Assembly (NCBI GenBank): GCA_039177555.1
Contig: JBCDFV010000046.1
Span: 1-35,785, forward strand
From: JANQGH01 sp039177555
GTDB taxonomy: Bacteria; Pseudomonadota; Alphaproteobacteria; DSM-16000; Inquilinaceae
Length of the DNA: 35,785 nucleotides
Direction: 5' to 3'
The notes beneath the pieces were generated by a model. It saw only the letters and a program-made list of their open reading frames with translations, did no database searches and was not told the origin of the DNA. Both the position numbers and the translations under genes were made by a program. Positions 23,795 to 31,941 of this stretch are shown one piece after another; the first letter of the stretch is position 1; every line of letters begins with the position of its first letter.

Positions 23795-25651
23795 TCAATA
23801 GCAGCGGCGCTGGTGCTGGCGGCCTTCGTCCCATGTTGCCGCCGCGGTGCGCACGGACGGTCGGTCGGACACCTCCGGCACGCCGACCTCCCACCAGGAC
23901 GCGCCATCGGTCCAGACCGTCTTATCGACCTCGATCGAAATCACATAGGTGCCCTCGGCGGCCCGTGCCCGCTGGAACGCGGCCTCCAGATCCGCGATCG
24001 AGGCGACCGTCTCGGACTCTGCACCCAGCGCCTTGGCATGCGCCGCGAAGTCAACCTTGCGCAGGCCACTGCCGCGACAGTCGCGCAGCAGATTGTTGAA
24101 AGACTCGTTGCCGGTATTGCGCTGCAGCTTGTCGATGACGGCGAAGCCTTCATTGTCGCAGACGACGACGATCATCTTCTGACCGCCGAGCACGGACGAA
24201 TAGATGTCCGAGTTCATCATCAGATACGAGCCGTCGCCGACAAGGACGATGACATTGCCCTCGTCACCGGCGTCCTGACGTGCGATCGCCGTGCCCCAGC
24301 CGCCGGCGATTTCGTAACCCATGCAGGAGAAACCGAACTCGACATCGACGCTGGCCTGGCTCAGCGCCCGCCAGTTGGCGTTCACCTCGGCCGGCAATCC
24401 CCCGGCGGCCGTCACGATCCGGTCAGCCGGGGTTGCGAGCCGGTTCAGCGCGCCAACCACCTGGGCATAGGACGGCATGACGTTGCCGGGCGCCGTCCGT
24501 GTCTCGATGCCCGCCAGCCAGTCGTCGTGCTTCGCCCGCCCCTGGGCCGCCCGGGCGGCGGGCGCGCGCCAATCGCCCAACGCCGCGTCTAGTTCAGCGA
24601 TCGTCTCGCTTGCGTCGCCAATGACGCTCAGCGCGTTGTGCTTGCGGGCGTCGAAACGACCGACATTGATCGAAACCAGCCGCAGATTCTCATCGCGGAA
24701 GACGGTCCATGAGCCCGTCACGAAGTCCTGCAGGCGCGTGCCGATGGCGAGCACCACGTCGGCATCGGCGGCGAGATCGTTGGCACCGGCAAATCCGGTC
24801 GGCCCGATGGGACCGGCGTTTAGCGGATGGTCGGCCGTCAGGGTCGCGCGCCCGGCGATCGTCTCGATGACCGGGATACCGTACTTCTCGGCGAACGCGC
24901 GCAGAGCATCGGCGGCCTGCGAATAGTGGACACCGCCGCCGGCAATGATCAATGGCCGTACCGACAGCTTCAGGGCCTCCGCCGCAGCGGCAATATCGGC
25001 GCGGTCCGCCCGGGCACGGCGGATGCGGTGCCGGCGCGGTTCCAAGAACCGTTCGGGGCAGTCGAATGCATGCGCCTGAACGTCCTGCGGCAAGCCAAGG
25101 AAGGCCGGCCCGCAATCGGCAGGGTCGAGCATGGTATCGATGGCGTGCGGCAGCGACGATAAAAGCTGGTCGGGCGCATCGATCCGGTCCCAGAAACGGC
25201 TGACCGCACGAAAGGCATCGTTCACGGTGGTCGACGGTGCGCCGAAATGCTCAACCTGCTGCAATACCGGGTCCGGCAATCGGCTGGTGAACGTGTCACC
25301 CGACAGCAGCAGCAAGGGCAGACGGTTGCTGTGCGCCACGCCGGCGGCGGTGACCATATTGGTGGCGCCGGGCCCAACTGACGAGGTCGCAATCGCGATC
25401 TGGCGCCGCAGCCTGGTCTTGGCATAGGCGACGGCGGCAAGGGCCATCGACTGTTCGTTCTGACCCCGCCAGGTCGGCAGACGGTCGCGTGCCGCATAAA
25501 GAGCCTCGCCCAGGCTGGCCACATTGCCGTGGCCAAAAATGGCAAAGGCGCCGCCAAACAAGGGCTGGCGCGTGCCGTCCTCATGCTCGATTTCCTGCGC
25601 CACTAGGTGCCGCACCAGGGCCTGGGCGACCGTCAGCCTCTGGGTCTTCAT
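23795..25651 (-). CDS. iolD: 3D-(3,5/4)-trihydroxycyclohexane-1,2-dione acylhydrolase
   Basis: A 618-residue thiamine-diphosphate enzyme that opens the ring of the diketo-inositol intermediate. The N-terminal pyrimidine-binding domain holds the activating Glu66 in WRGQNEQSMA, followed by the VGPGATNMVTAAGVAHSNRL segment. The central domain carries the AIGTRLQDF-type stretch. The C-terminal pyrophosphate domain holds GDGSYLMMNSD (GDG at 472-474, the metal-binding pattern) and KMIVVVCDNEGFAVIDKLQ, which are typical of IolD. A GGGAGG precedes the ATG. It is the first gene of the operon iolD-iolC-iolB-iolJ, transcribed leftwards from a region containing candidate LacI-type operators. Confidence 0.94.
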   Translation of the reverse strand: MKTQRLTVAQALVRHLVAQEIEHEDGTRQPLFGGAFAIFGHGNVASLGEALYAARDRLPTWRGQNEQSMALAAVAYAKTRLRRQIAIATSSVGPGATNMVTAAGVAHSNRLPLLLLSGDTFTSRLPDPVLQQVEHFGAPSTTVNDAFRAVSRFWDRIDAPDQLLSSLPHAIDTMLDPADCGPAFLGLPQDVQAHAFDCPERFLEPRRHRIRRARADRADIAAAAEALKLSVRPLIIAGGGVHYSQAADALRAFAEKYGIPVIETIAGRATLTADHPLNAGPIGPTGFAGANDLAADADVVLAIGTRLQDFVTGSWTVFRDENLRLVSINVGRFDARKHNALSVIGDASETIAELDAALGDWRAPAARAAQGRAKHDDWLAGIETRTAPGNVMPSYAQVVGALNRLATPADRIVTAAGGLPAEVNANWRALSQASVDVEFGFSCMGYEIAGGWGTAIARQDAGDEGNVIVLVGDGSYLMMNSDIYSSVLGGQKMIVVVCDNEGFAVIDKLQRNTGNESFNNLLRDCRGSGLRKVDFAAHAKALGAESETVASIADLEAAFQRARAAEGTYVISIEVDKTVWTDGASWWEVGVPEVSDRPSVRTAAATWDEGRQHQRRCY

Positions 25652-25707
25652 TCGCGCCTCCCGCCCGTATCCTGTCTGCCATCGAGGACGCGCCGTTTAA
25701 GCTCAAT

Positions 25708-25723
25708 TTGCAAGGCTTTGCAA
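25708..25723. promoter_or_regulatory. Candidate LacI-type operator (iolD side)
   Basis: TTGCAA-GGCT-TTGCAA: perfect 6-base arms. It resembles the palindrome in front of the LacI gene at 29355, so it is a likely site for that regulator. Confidence 0.55.
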
Positions 25724-25828
25724 GAAGTGTTCGTTCGATCTGCCACGTTTTCGCATTGGGTTCGCACGCGCTTCGTCTCTGAAAACCGCGCAGGCTTTGC
25801 AGGCCTCAAAATGCACTCGACGTCGATT

Positions 25829-25844
25829 CTGCAAACGCTTGCGT
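25829..25844. promoter_or_regulatory. Candidate LacI-type operator (dehydrogenase side)
   Basis: CTGCAA-ACGC-TTGCGT: weaker arms but the same TGCAA/TTGC core and the central CG often seen in LacI-family operators. It lies 62 bases before the ATG at 25906. Confidence 0.4.
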
Positions 25845-25905
25845 TTTCAGGCGGCGTGGATACGATGCGCGCAGTTTCGCGAACCAGGTTTTCACGGGTG
25901 TCGTC

Positions 25906-27036
25906 ATGTCCCGCAAAATCCGCATCGGCGTCATCGGCTCCGGCTACATGGGCAAGGCGCATGCCATCGCTTACACGGCCGCGGCGACCGTTTTCGACCT
26001 GGATGTCGAGTTGGTTTGCGAAATGCTGTGCACCACGACCGCGGAAGGCGCGAAGGCTGACGCCAAAAGGCTGGGCTTCCGGCGGTCGACGGACGATTGG
26101 CGCGCGCTGATCAGTGACCCTGACGTGGACGCCATCAACATCTCCACACCGCCATTCACCCATCTGGAAATGGGCTTGGCGGCCCTCGACGCGGGCAAGC
26201 CGGTGTTCTGCGAGAAGCCGCTCGCCATGTCGGCGGCCGACGCCTTGACCTTGACCGAGCGCGCTGAGAAAGCCGGTGTGCCGACCATGGTCGGTTACAA
26301 CTACATCAAGCACCCAAGTGCCCAACTGGCGACCGAGATCGTCCATTCCGGCGAGATCGGCGAGGTCCTCCATTTCGCTGGAACCCATATCGAGGACTAT
26401 TTCCACGATGCTGAAGCACCCGCAAATTGGCGGGTTCAACAGCGCACGGCGTCGCGGGCCGGCGCCTTGTCGGATGTCGGTACCCACATCATCAACGCCA
26501 TGTTGCGGGTCGCCGGCCCGGTCGAGCGGCTGGTTGCCGACACCGACATCGCCTATGCGACCCGGCCGGCCAATGACGGCACGTCCCTGACGGTCGAAAA
26601 CGATGATCAGGTGCAGTTCATGGTGCGCTTTGAAAGTGGCGCCATGGGCAGCATCCACGCCTCGCGCGTCGCGGCGGGCAAGAAGATGGGCTACAGCTTC
26701 ACCGTGACCGGGACCAAGGGTTCGGTCGCCTTTGACCTTGAGCAGCCGGGCGAGGTGCATCTGTTCAGCGCCGGCGACGATGCGGCGCGCAGTGGATTCA
26801 AGCGGATCCTGACAGGGCCGGAACACCCGGATTACATGAACTTCTGCTTAGGTGCGGCGCACGGCTTTGGCTACAACGACATGATCATGATCGAGGCGCG
26901 GGACTTCGTGACCGCGATCATCGAGCAGAAACCGGTCTGGCCCACATTTCGCGACGGATATGACGTCGACCGCATCGTCGATGCGGTGTTGCGGTCCAAG
27001 GACGAGGAACGCTGGGTACGGATCGACGAGATCTGA
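25906..27036 (+). CDS. Gfo/Idh/MocA-family oxidoreductase (inositol dehydrogenase-like)
   Basis: A 376-residue NAD(P)-dependent dehydrogenase. The Rossmann motif is IGVIGSGYMGKAHA (glycines at 11, 13 and 16). The family EKP motif is at 103-105 with the conserved Lys104, and SDVGTHIINA supplies the catalytic Asp and His of the alpha/beta C-terminal domain. Members oxidise or reduce cyclitols and sugars. Divergence from iolD and a shared control region suggest a myo- or scyllo-inositol or inosose step, but the exact substrate is not shown by sequence, so no symbol is given. There is no strong ribosome-binding site before the ATG; the start is set by the Rossmann strand beginning at once. The next gene, a second member of the family, follows by 91 bases. 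Confidence 0.87.
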   Translation: MSRKIRIGVIGSGYMGKAHAIAYTAAATVFDLDVELVCEMLCTTTAEGAKADAKRLGFRRSTDDWRALISDPDVDAINISTPPFTHLEMGLAALDAGKPVFCEKPLAMSAADALTLTERAEKAGVPTMVGYNYIKHPSAQLATEIVHSGEIGEVLHFAGTHIEDYFHDAEAPANWRVQQRTASRAGALSDVGTHIINAMLRVAGPVERLVADTDIAYATRPANDGTSLTVENDDQVQFMVRFESGAMGSIHASRVAAGKKMGYSFTVTGTKGSVAFDLEQPGEVHLFSAGDDAARSGFKRILTGPEHPDYMNFCLGAAHGFGYNDMIMIEARDFVTAIIEQKPVWPTFRDGYDVDRIVDAVLRSKDEERWVRIDEI

Positions 27037-27127
27037 GCCCCCTCCCCGTCCAACCAAACCACAAGATCGCGCCCCCAAGACTCATGTGCATTCGCCTAAG
27101 ACGTCCGCTGCCTGCCAAGAGGGACCG

Positions 27128-28267
27128 ATGAAACAGTTTCGCTGGGGCATGATCGGCGGCGGCAAGGGCAGCCAAATCGGCGGTACGCACCGGCTGGCGG
27201 CCCATCTTGACCGACACTTTGTCTTGACGGCGGGCGCCCTCGATATCGATCCCGAACGGGGGCGCAGCTTCGGCCAAGAACTCGGCATCGAGCCCAATCG
27301 CGCTTACGGCGATTGGCGGGACATGCTGGCGGCGGAGATCGAGCGACCGGACCGTCTGGACCTCGTCACCATCGCGACGCCCAACAACAGCCATTACGAG
27401 GTCGCTCGGGCCTTTCTGGACGCCGGCTTCGCTGTCTTTTGCGAAAAGCCTATGACGTTGCATGTCGACGAGGCCGCGGACTTGATCGCGCTGTCGCGTG
27501 TCCGCCGAACGCTTTGCGCCGTGAACTACAGCTATTCCGGCTATCCGATGATCCGCCAGGCGCGCGCCATGGTGGCGGACGGCGCCATCGGAAAGGTTCG
27601 GGTCGTGGTGGCGGAGTTTGCCCATGGCGGCCACGCGGATGCCGACCCCTCGCCCGGAACCGTCTGGCGCTATGACCCAAAGATCGCCGGTGACAGCGCC
27701 GTCCTCACCGACGCTGGCAGCCACGCACTGTTCCTGGCGACGTTCATTCTCGGCGACAGGCTGGACGCGGTAAGTGCCGTCTTCGACCGGTGCGTGCCGG
27801 GCCGCGAACTGGAGGACGACGCGCTGCTGGCTTTGCGCTTCTCCGATGGCGCGGTCGGGCGACTGTGGACCAGTTCGATCGCCATCGGCCAGATCCACGG
27901 GCTAACGATCCGGGTGTTCGGGGAAACCGGCGGCTTGAGCTGGTCGCAAGAGCAACCCAACCAGCTTTTTTTCACGCCGATCGGCCAGGCCACGCGGATC
28001 CTGGAGCGTGGTACGGTGTATCTGGCGCCGGAGGCCCTGAAGGCCTCGCGGATCGGGGGCGGCCATGCTGAGGGCTTCGTTGAGGCGGTGGCCAATCTCT
28101 ACCGAGACGCCGCCAACATTCTGGCCGGAGGACCGGAGGCGGAGGCGGCCCGCCATCGTCTTCCGACGGTCGAAGACGGTTTTGACGGCGTCGCCGCGGT
28201 ATCGGCCGCCGTCGACTCCGCAAGCGCCGGCAGCATCTGGTCTCAGGTACGGCGCGCCACGGGCTAG
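27128..28267 (+). CDS. Gfo/Idh/MocA-family oxidoreductase, second member
   Basis: A 379-residue dehydrogenase with a slightly unusual nucleotide-binding turn, GMIGGGKGSQIGGTHR, shared by a subgroup that often accompanies other Gfo/Idh enzymes in cyclitol and sugar clusters. The EKP motif is at 106-108 (Lys107) and the catalytic pair lies in LTDAGSHALFL. The sequence is clearly distinct from the preceding family member, so the two probably catalyse different steps or act in sequence rather than being recent duplicates. The start is the ATG after GAGGGACC. The 3' end overlaps the end of the LacI gene on the other strand by 4 bases. Confidence 0.87.
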   Translation: MKQFRWGMIGGGKGSQIGGTHRLAAHLDRHFVLTAGALDIDPERGRSFGQELGIEPNRAYGDWRDMLAAEIERPDRLDLVTIATPNNSHYEVARAFLDAGFAVFCEKPMTLHVDEAADLIALSRVRRTLCAVNYSYSGYPMIRQARAMVADGAIGKVRVVVAEFAHGGHADADPSPGTVWRYDPKIAGDSAVLTDAGSHALFLATFILGDRLDAVSAVFDRCVPGRELEDDALLALRFSDGAVGRLWTSSIAIGQIHGLTIRVFGETGGLSWSQEQPNQLFFTPIGQATRILERGTVYLAPEALKASRIGGGHAEGFVEAVANLYRDAANILAGGPEAEAARHRLPTVEDGFDGVAAVSAAVDSASAGSIWSQVRRATG

Positions 28268-29289
28268 GACGGTCTGACCGTACCGCGTTCGATTACGGAA
28301 CAGGGCAGGATGCGCGTTACCGGCGACGCGTCGGGGGCGCCGATCTGGTCGGTCAGCACATCAATCGACTGGCGGACCATGGCATCCATCGGCTGGCGGA
28401 TGGTCGTCAGGCGATAGGGCTTGGTGGCGGCAAACGGAATGTCGTCGAAACCGATGACCGCAAGGTCTTCAGGAACGCGGAGGCCGAAGTCATAGCGTGC
28501 GGCATCGAGGGCCGCCATGGCCATGATGTCGTTGGCACAGAAGATGGCTTCCGGCCGATCGTCACCATTAAGCAACAGAGATACGGCCTCGTAGCCTTCA
28601 TCATAGCCATAGTCGGTGGCGTTCACGCGGCGCGCGCGGTCGAGCCCTGCTTCCGCCAGCGCCTGGTCAAAGCCCGATCCCCGGTCCAGCGAGGTCGAGA
28701 CGGTTTCAGGCCCGCCGACATAGGCCATCCGCCGATACCCGCGCTCGATCAACAAACGCGCGGCCAGCCGACCGCCGGCGGCATTGTCCGCCGTCACGAC
28801 ATTGGCCTTTACGTTGCGTGGGTGGCGCGCAAACACGACCAGCGGGATGCCCCGCCGACGGCATTGGTCCGACAAAAGCGGCGACATGGACGCCGCCGAG
28901 ACGATCATGCCGTCGATGCTGTATTCCATGATCTGGCGCGCCGAGACCTCCAGATCGTCGCCGCGCGAGACGTTGAACAGAAGTGAGCGCAGGCCGCGCT
29001 GTTGGATGGCATGGGTGAAGCTGTCGAGGATCGACAGATAAACCGGGTTTTTGAAGTTGGCCATGATGATGCCGATCAGATGGGTCCGATTGGTCATCAG
29101 CGACCGGGCCATGGCGTTGGGCATGTAGTCCAACCGCTCCGACGCCGCCAAAACCTTGGCCCGCATCTTGGACGACGCGCTTGCGCCCGGCGTGAACACC
29201 CGCGAGACGGCGGAGATCGAAACCCCGGCCTCGCGTGCCACATCGACGGCCGTTACCCGCGATCGTCCGCCTGCCTTACCGGTCACCAC
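28264..29289 (-). CDS. LacI-family transcriptional regulator
   Basis: A 341-residue repressor-type protein. The DNA-binding headpiece is at about 12-31 (VTAVDVAREAGVSISAVSRV), and the hinge helix region ends near YMPNAMARSLMTNRTHLIG. The periplasmic-binding-protein-like ligand domain follows, with IIMANFKNPVYLSILD, VGGPETVSTSLDR, AIFCANDIMAMAALD and IGFDDIPFA, all typical of the family. It starts with GTG (29289 or 29286). A TTGCAA-AGGC-TTGCAG palindrome 66 bases upstream suggests autoregulation, and similar palindromes between iolD and the dehydrogenase genes suggest that it controls inositol catabolism. The inducer is not known from sequence. Confidence 0.9.
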   Translation of the reverse strand: MVTGKAGGRSRVTAVDVAREAGVSISAVSRVFTPGASASSKMRAKVLAASERLDYMPNAMARSLMTNRTHLIGIIMANFKNPVYLSILDSFTHAIQQRGLRSLLFNVSRGDDLEVSARQIMEYSIDGMIVSAASMSPLLSDQCRRRGIPLVVFARHPRNVKANVVTADNAAGGRLAARLLIERGYRRMAYVGGPETVSTSLDRGSGFDQALAEAGLDRARRVNATDYGYDEGYEAVSLLLNGDDRPEAIFCANDIMAMAALDAARYDFGLRVPEDLAVIGFDDIPFAATKPYRLTTIRQPMDAMVRQSIDVLTDQIGAPDASPVTRILPCSVIERGTVRPS

Positions 29290-29354
29290 CTCTGTTCCGT
29301 CCCGACCTCACCTATGCCAACGGCCGGGCCAGTCGATAGCATTCAGTCGCGGTC

Positions 29355-29370
29355 TTGCAAAGGCTTGCAG
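29355..29370. promoter_or_regulatory. Candidate LacI-type operator (autoregulatory)
   Basis: TTGCAA-AGGC-TTGCAG, directly after the stop codon of the BtpA-family gene and 66 bases before the LacI start. Arms match in five of six positions. Its likeness to the palindrome at 25708 makes a shared regulator likely. Confidence 0.5.
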
Positions 29371-29373
29371 ACG

Positions 29374-30216
29374 TCACGCCGTAGCGCTGTCAAAGGCGCG
29401 CATGAAGTCGACCACCCGGCTGGCGTCCACCGGATCGGTCCAGATGCCGCTGGTTTTCAGCGCGCTGGCGATGATCACGCCATCCGCGATCGACATGATC
29501 TCGGAGATATTGTCGGGCCGGACGCCGGAACCGACCAGTACGGGCAACTGCGTCGCGGAGGCCACGACGCCGAGTTCATCCACCGTGGCGGTGTCGCCGG
29601 TCCGCTGCCCTGTCGCGATCACCGCATCGGCATCGAAGAACTCCAGGTCCCGCGTCAGCTCCTCGATCGATCGGTCGGCCGTGATGGCGTGGGCGCCGTG
29701 CTTGACGTGGGCGTCGGCAAAGATCGCGACCTCATTCGCCCTCAGATTGGCCCGATAGCGCAGGGCCGATGCCGCCTCGCCGTCCAGCAGGCCTTCGTTG
29801 GAAACATAGGCGTTGGCCCATTGATTGACCCGAATGAAGCCCGCGCCGGCCGCCTTCGCCACCGCAAGGGCCTGGATCGCACCGTTGGCCAATACGTTGA
29901 TGCCAAGCGGCACGTCGACCTGCCGCCTTATGCGGTCCGTTACGACCGCCATGGCAGCGGCCGTTTCCGGCCCCAGATCGGCTGGCCGCAGGAACGGGAT
30001 GTCGCCGTGATTCTCGATGATCAGGCCATGCATGCCGCCGTCGACGTAGGCCGCGGCGTCGCGCATCGCGGCATCGTAAACGGCGTCGATCGCCGCCCCG
30101 TCGTACCGCGGGGAGCCCGGAAACGGCGGGCAATGCACGACACCAATGGCGACCTTCGGTCGTCCGAACAGGGCGTTCAGGCAGTTGTCTTTCGGCGCGG
30201 AGACCGCTTGCGACAT
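29374..30216 (-). CDS. BtpA/SgcQ-family protein
   Basis: A 280-residue TIM-barrel-like protein of the BtpA family (COG0434). Family segments include AIGVVHCPPFPGSPRY, DGGMHGLIIENHGDIPF, VPLGINVLANGAIQAL, the GFIRVNQWANAYVSNEGL stretch and LPVLVGSGVRPDNI near the C-terminus. In cyanobacteria BtpA affects photosystem I; elsewhere the family (SgcQ) sits in sugar-utilisation operons and its reaction is not established. Here the neighbours are a LacI regulator, a ribokinase-like gene and inositol genes, which favours a role in carbohydrate metabolism. A TAGGGAAAA site precedes the ATG. It is divergent from the kinase, with 162 bases between the start codons. Confidence 0.85.
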   Translation of the reverse strand: MSQAVSAPKDNCLNALFGRPKVAIGVVHCPPFPGSPRYDGAAIDAVYDAAMRDAAAYVDGGMHGLIIENHGDIPFLRPADLGPETAAAMAVVTDRIRRQVDVPLGINVLANGAIQALAVAKAAGAGFIRVNQWANAYVSNEGLLDGEAASALRYRANLRANEVAIFADAHVKHGAHAITADRSIEELTRDLEFFDADAVIATGQRTGDTATVDELGVVASATQLPVLVGSGVRPDNISEIMSIADGVIIASALKTSGIWTDPVDASRVVDFMRAFDSATA

Positions 30217-30378
30217 GGTTTTTCCCTAGGTTTTCAGATATCGACAGGGTCAGGCGCTGGTCAGGCGGGCCAGCCGGCCATCGGGCCGCGTCTCATCCGT
30301 CGATGATAGGCAACGTTGACATAGCAAGCGGTTTTGACGCGCGCCATCACCAAACGTCGTAGGTTCTTTGCGCAACAG

Positions 30379-31293
30379 ATGACGATACTTGTCCTTGGTA
30401 ACATCACCACCGATCAGGTCTTCCGGGTGCGCCGGCTGGCTGAACCGGGGGAGACCGTGCTTGCAGAGGCCCACGACCTCCATATCGGCGGCAAGGGCGC
30501 AAATCAGGCGGTGGTCGCCAGCCGCTTCGGCGCAGACGTTCGATTGGTCGCGGCGGTCGGCGGCGATCGGAATGGCCAGTTCGTCCGCCACCAGCTGGCG
30601 CCGGAGGCGATCGACATAACAGGGCTCGTGACGGTTCCGGCACCCACGGATCAATCCGTCATCACGGTTGATCAGAACGGCGAGAATGTCATCGTCAGCA
30701 GCCATGCGGCCGCGCAGTCGCTGTCGCCGGATTTGGCTATCCAGCATGCAAGCAACCTGAGACCGGGCGATTGGTTGGCCGTTCAGGGCAACCTGAGCCA
30801 AGAGACGACGCTGGCCGCGCTGCAGGAAGCCAAGCGGAAGGGTGCAAGCACTGTCCTCAACTCAGCACCCATTCAGTGGGAAGTTCGGCCGCTGCTGCCG
30901 TTCGTCGACCTTTTGGTGTTGAACCGGCCGGAGCTTGCGGTACTCACCGACACCGACGATCCAGCCAGCGGCGGCCGGCGGCTGCTTGAGGCCGGGGCGC
31001 GGCAGGTCATCGTGACACTTGGCGGCGATGGTGCCACCATCGTTGACGAGATGGGCGTCAAACACCTGGCGGCGGTACAGGTGGAGACCATCGACACCGC
31101 CGGCGCCGGCGACACCTTTTGCGGCGCGACGATCGCCGGCCTCGCCGGGGGCGCCGATCTGACACTGGCGGCCACCCTTGGCATGCGAGCGGCCGCCATC
31201 ACGGTCACGCGCCCCGGCACCCAGCCCGCCTTTCCGACAACTGCCGAGGCGGCCCGGCTCAAGTCGGACGTGTTGATCGGCGCGCCCGGCTGA
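30379..31293 (+). CDS. Ribokinase-like PfkB-family sugar kinase
   Basis: A 304-residue kinase. The first PfkB signature GGKGANQAVVASRFGA begins at residue 37, as in ribokinases, and the second, DTAGAGDTF, is at 239-247 with catalytic Asp245. The LNRPELAVLT segment near 181 and VTLGGDGA near 212 also match ribokinase. The ATG at 30379 is chosen because the fold begins ILVLGNITTDQ; an upstream TTG would add 15 residues. Ribokinases act on D-ribose, but several relatives phosphorylate other sugars or nucleosides. The divergent BtpA/SgcQ-family gene suggests that the two form one pathway for a sugar that I cannot name. Confidence 0.85.
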   Translation: MTILVLGNITTDQVFRVRRLAEPGETVLAEAHDLHIGGKGANQAVVASRFGADVRLVAAVGGDRNGQFVRHQLAPEAIDITGLVTVPAPTDQSVITVDQNGENVIVSSHAAAQSLSPDLAIQHASNLRPGDWLAVQGNLSQETTLAALQEAKRKGASTVLNSAPIQWEVRPLLPFVDLLVLNRPELAVLTDTDDPASGGRRLLEAGARQVIVTLGGDGATIVDEMGVKHLAAVQVETIDTAGAGDTFCGATIAGLAGGADLTLAATLGMRAAAITVTRPGTQPAFPTTAEAARLKSDVLIGAPG

Positions 31294-31305
31294 CGCCGTC
31301 AGACC
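31288..31305. terminator. Candidate hairpin between converging kinase and ureJ genes
   Basis: CTGAC-GCC-GTCAG with an outer GG/CC pair, placed over the two converging gene ends. The loop is only three bases and there is no T tract, so terminator function is uncertain. Confidence 0.25.
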
Positions 31306-31883
31306 AGCGCAAAAACCAGCCCAACCGACATCGTCGCCGCGCCGGCGAGCCGAAAGCCGATCGGCTTGACCAACAGCCGGCCGAGAACGGCACCGACCGC
31401 GCAGAGCGCAATACTCGAGACGACAAAGCCGCCAATGTAGGCCAACCACGAAGCCCCGACCGGCGCGGCCACGGCGTGGGCATAGCCGTGGAACAGAGCA
31501 AAACCGCCAACCAGCAGGGCCGCAAAAATCGCGCTCGGCCGGAACGCCAGACTTAGCGCCAGCCCCGCCGCCAGCAGGGACAGCAGGATGCCGCTTTCGA
31601 CGAACGGCAGTCCGATGCCGACAGCCAGCAATGAAGCGCCGGCAATCATGCCCAGCGTAAGCGTGACGCCCATCGCCAGCGCGGCACGGCCGCCTATCAT
31701 CGCCGCCCACAGACCGATCGCAAGCATGGCCGCAACGTGATCAAGGCCCGTGACAGGATGCAAAAGGCCGGCCGCGAGCCCGGACCCTTCGCCATGCCCC
31801 GGATGGGCGGCCGCCGGCAGTGCGAACAAGATCATCGGCACCAGCGTCGCGGCAAACGCTGCGGCACGGGTTTTGGTGGTCAT
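31299..31883 (-). CDS. ureJ: HupE/UreJ-family membrane protein
   Basis: A 194-residue membrane protein, probably a nickel (or cobalt) permease serving urease. A signal-like N-terminus ends ALPAAA, followed by HPGHGEGSG, the histidine motif typical of HupE/UreJ. About six hydrophobic spans follow, with HPVTGLDHVAAMLAIGLWAA carrying the family's conserved His and Asp, and FALFHGYAHAVAAP carrying further histidines. The start at 31883 follows AAAGGAAT. It is the last gene of the urease operon, 58 bases after ureG, which fits delivery of nickel for urease maturation. Confidence 0.88.
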   Translation of the reverse strand: MTTKTRAAAFAATLVPMILFALPAAAHPGHGEGSGLAAGLLHPVTGLDHVAAMLAIGLWAAMIGGRAALAMGVTLTLGMIAGASLLAVGIGLPFVESGILLSLLAAGLALSLAFRPSAIFAALLVGGFALFHGYAHAVAAPVGASWLAYIGGFVVSSIALCAVGAVLGRLLVKPIGFRLAGAATMSVGLVFALV

Positions 31884-31941
31884 GGCGGTTATTCCTTTGG
31901 TTTCTTGGAAGCTGAAAGGGTACGGGTCAGCCCGGCTGGCG

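Larger units (their letters stand above)
25652..25905. promoter_or_regulatory. Divergent control region between iolD and the dehydrogenase genes
   Basis: A 254-base region without genes. It has two palindromes of the TTGCAA-N4-TTGCAA kind (25708-25723 and 25829-25844) and a single half-site TTGCAG at 25797-25802. One palindrome lies 57 bases before iolD and the other 62 bases before the plus-strand dehydrogenase gene, the arrangement expected for repression of both promoters by one regulator. I could not place reliable -10 elements. Confidence 0.5.

Noticed and set aside
22782..23801. Plus-strand open frame of 339 codons
   Set aside because: Antisense to iolC, which has both PfkB signatures.
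30316..30344. Promoter with TTGACA at 30316 before the ribokinase-like gene
   Set aside because: No acceptable -10 element at 16-18 bases spacing.
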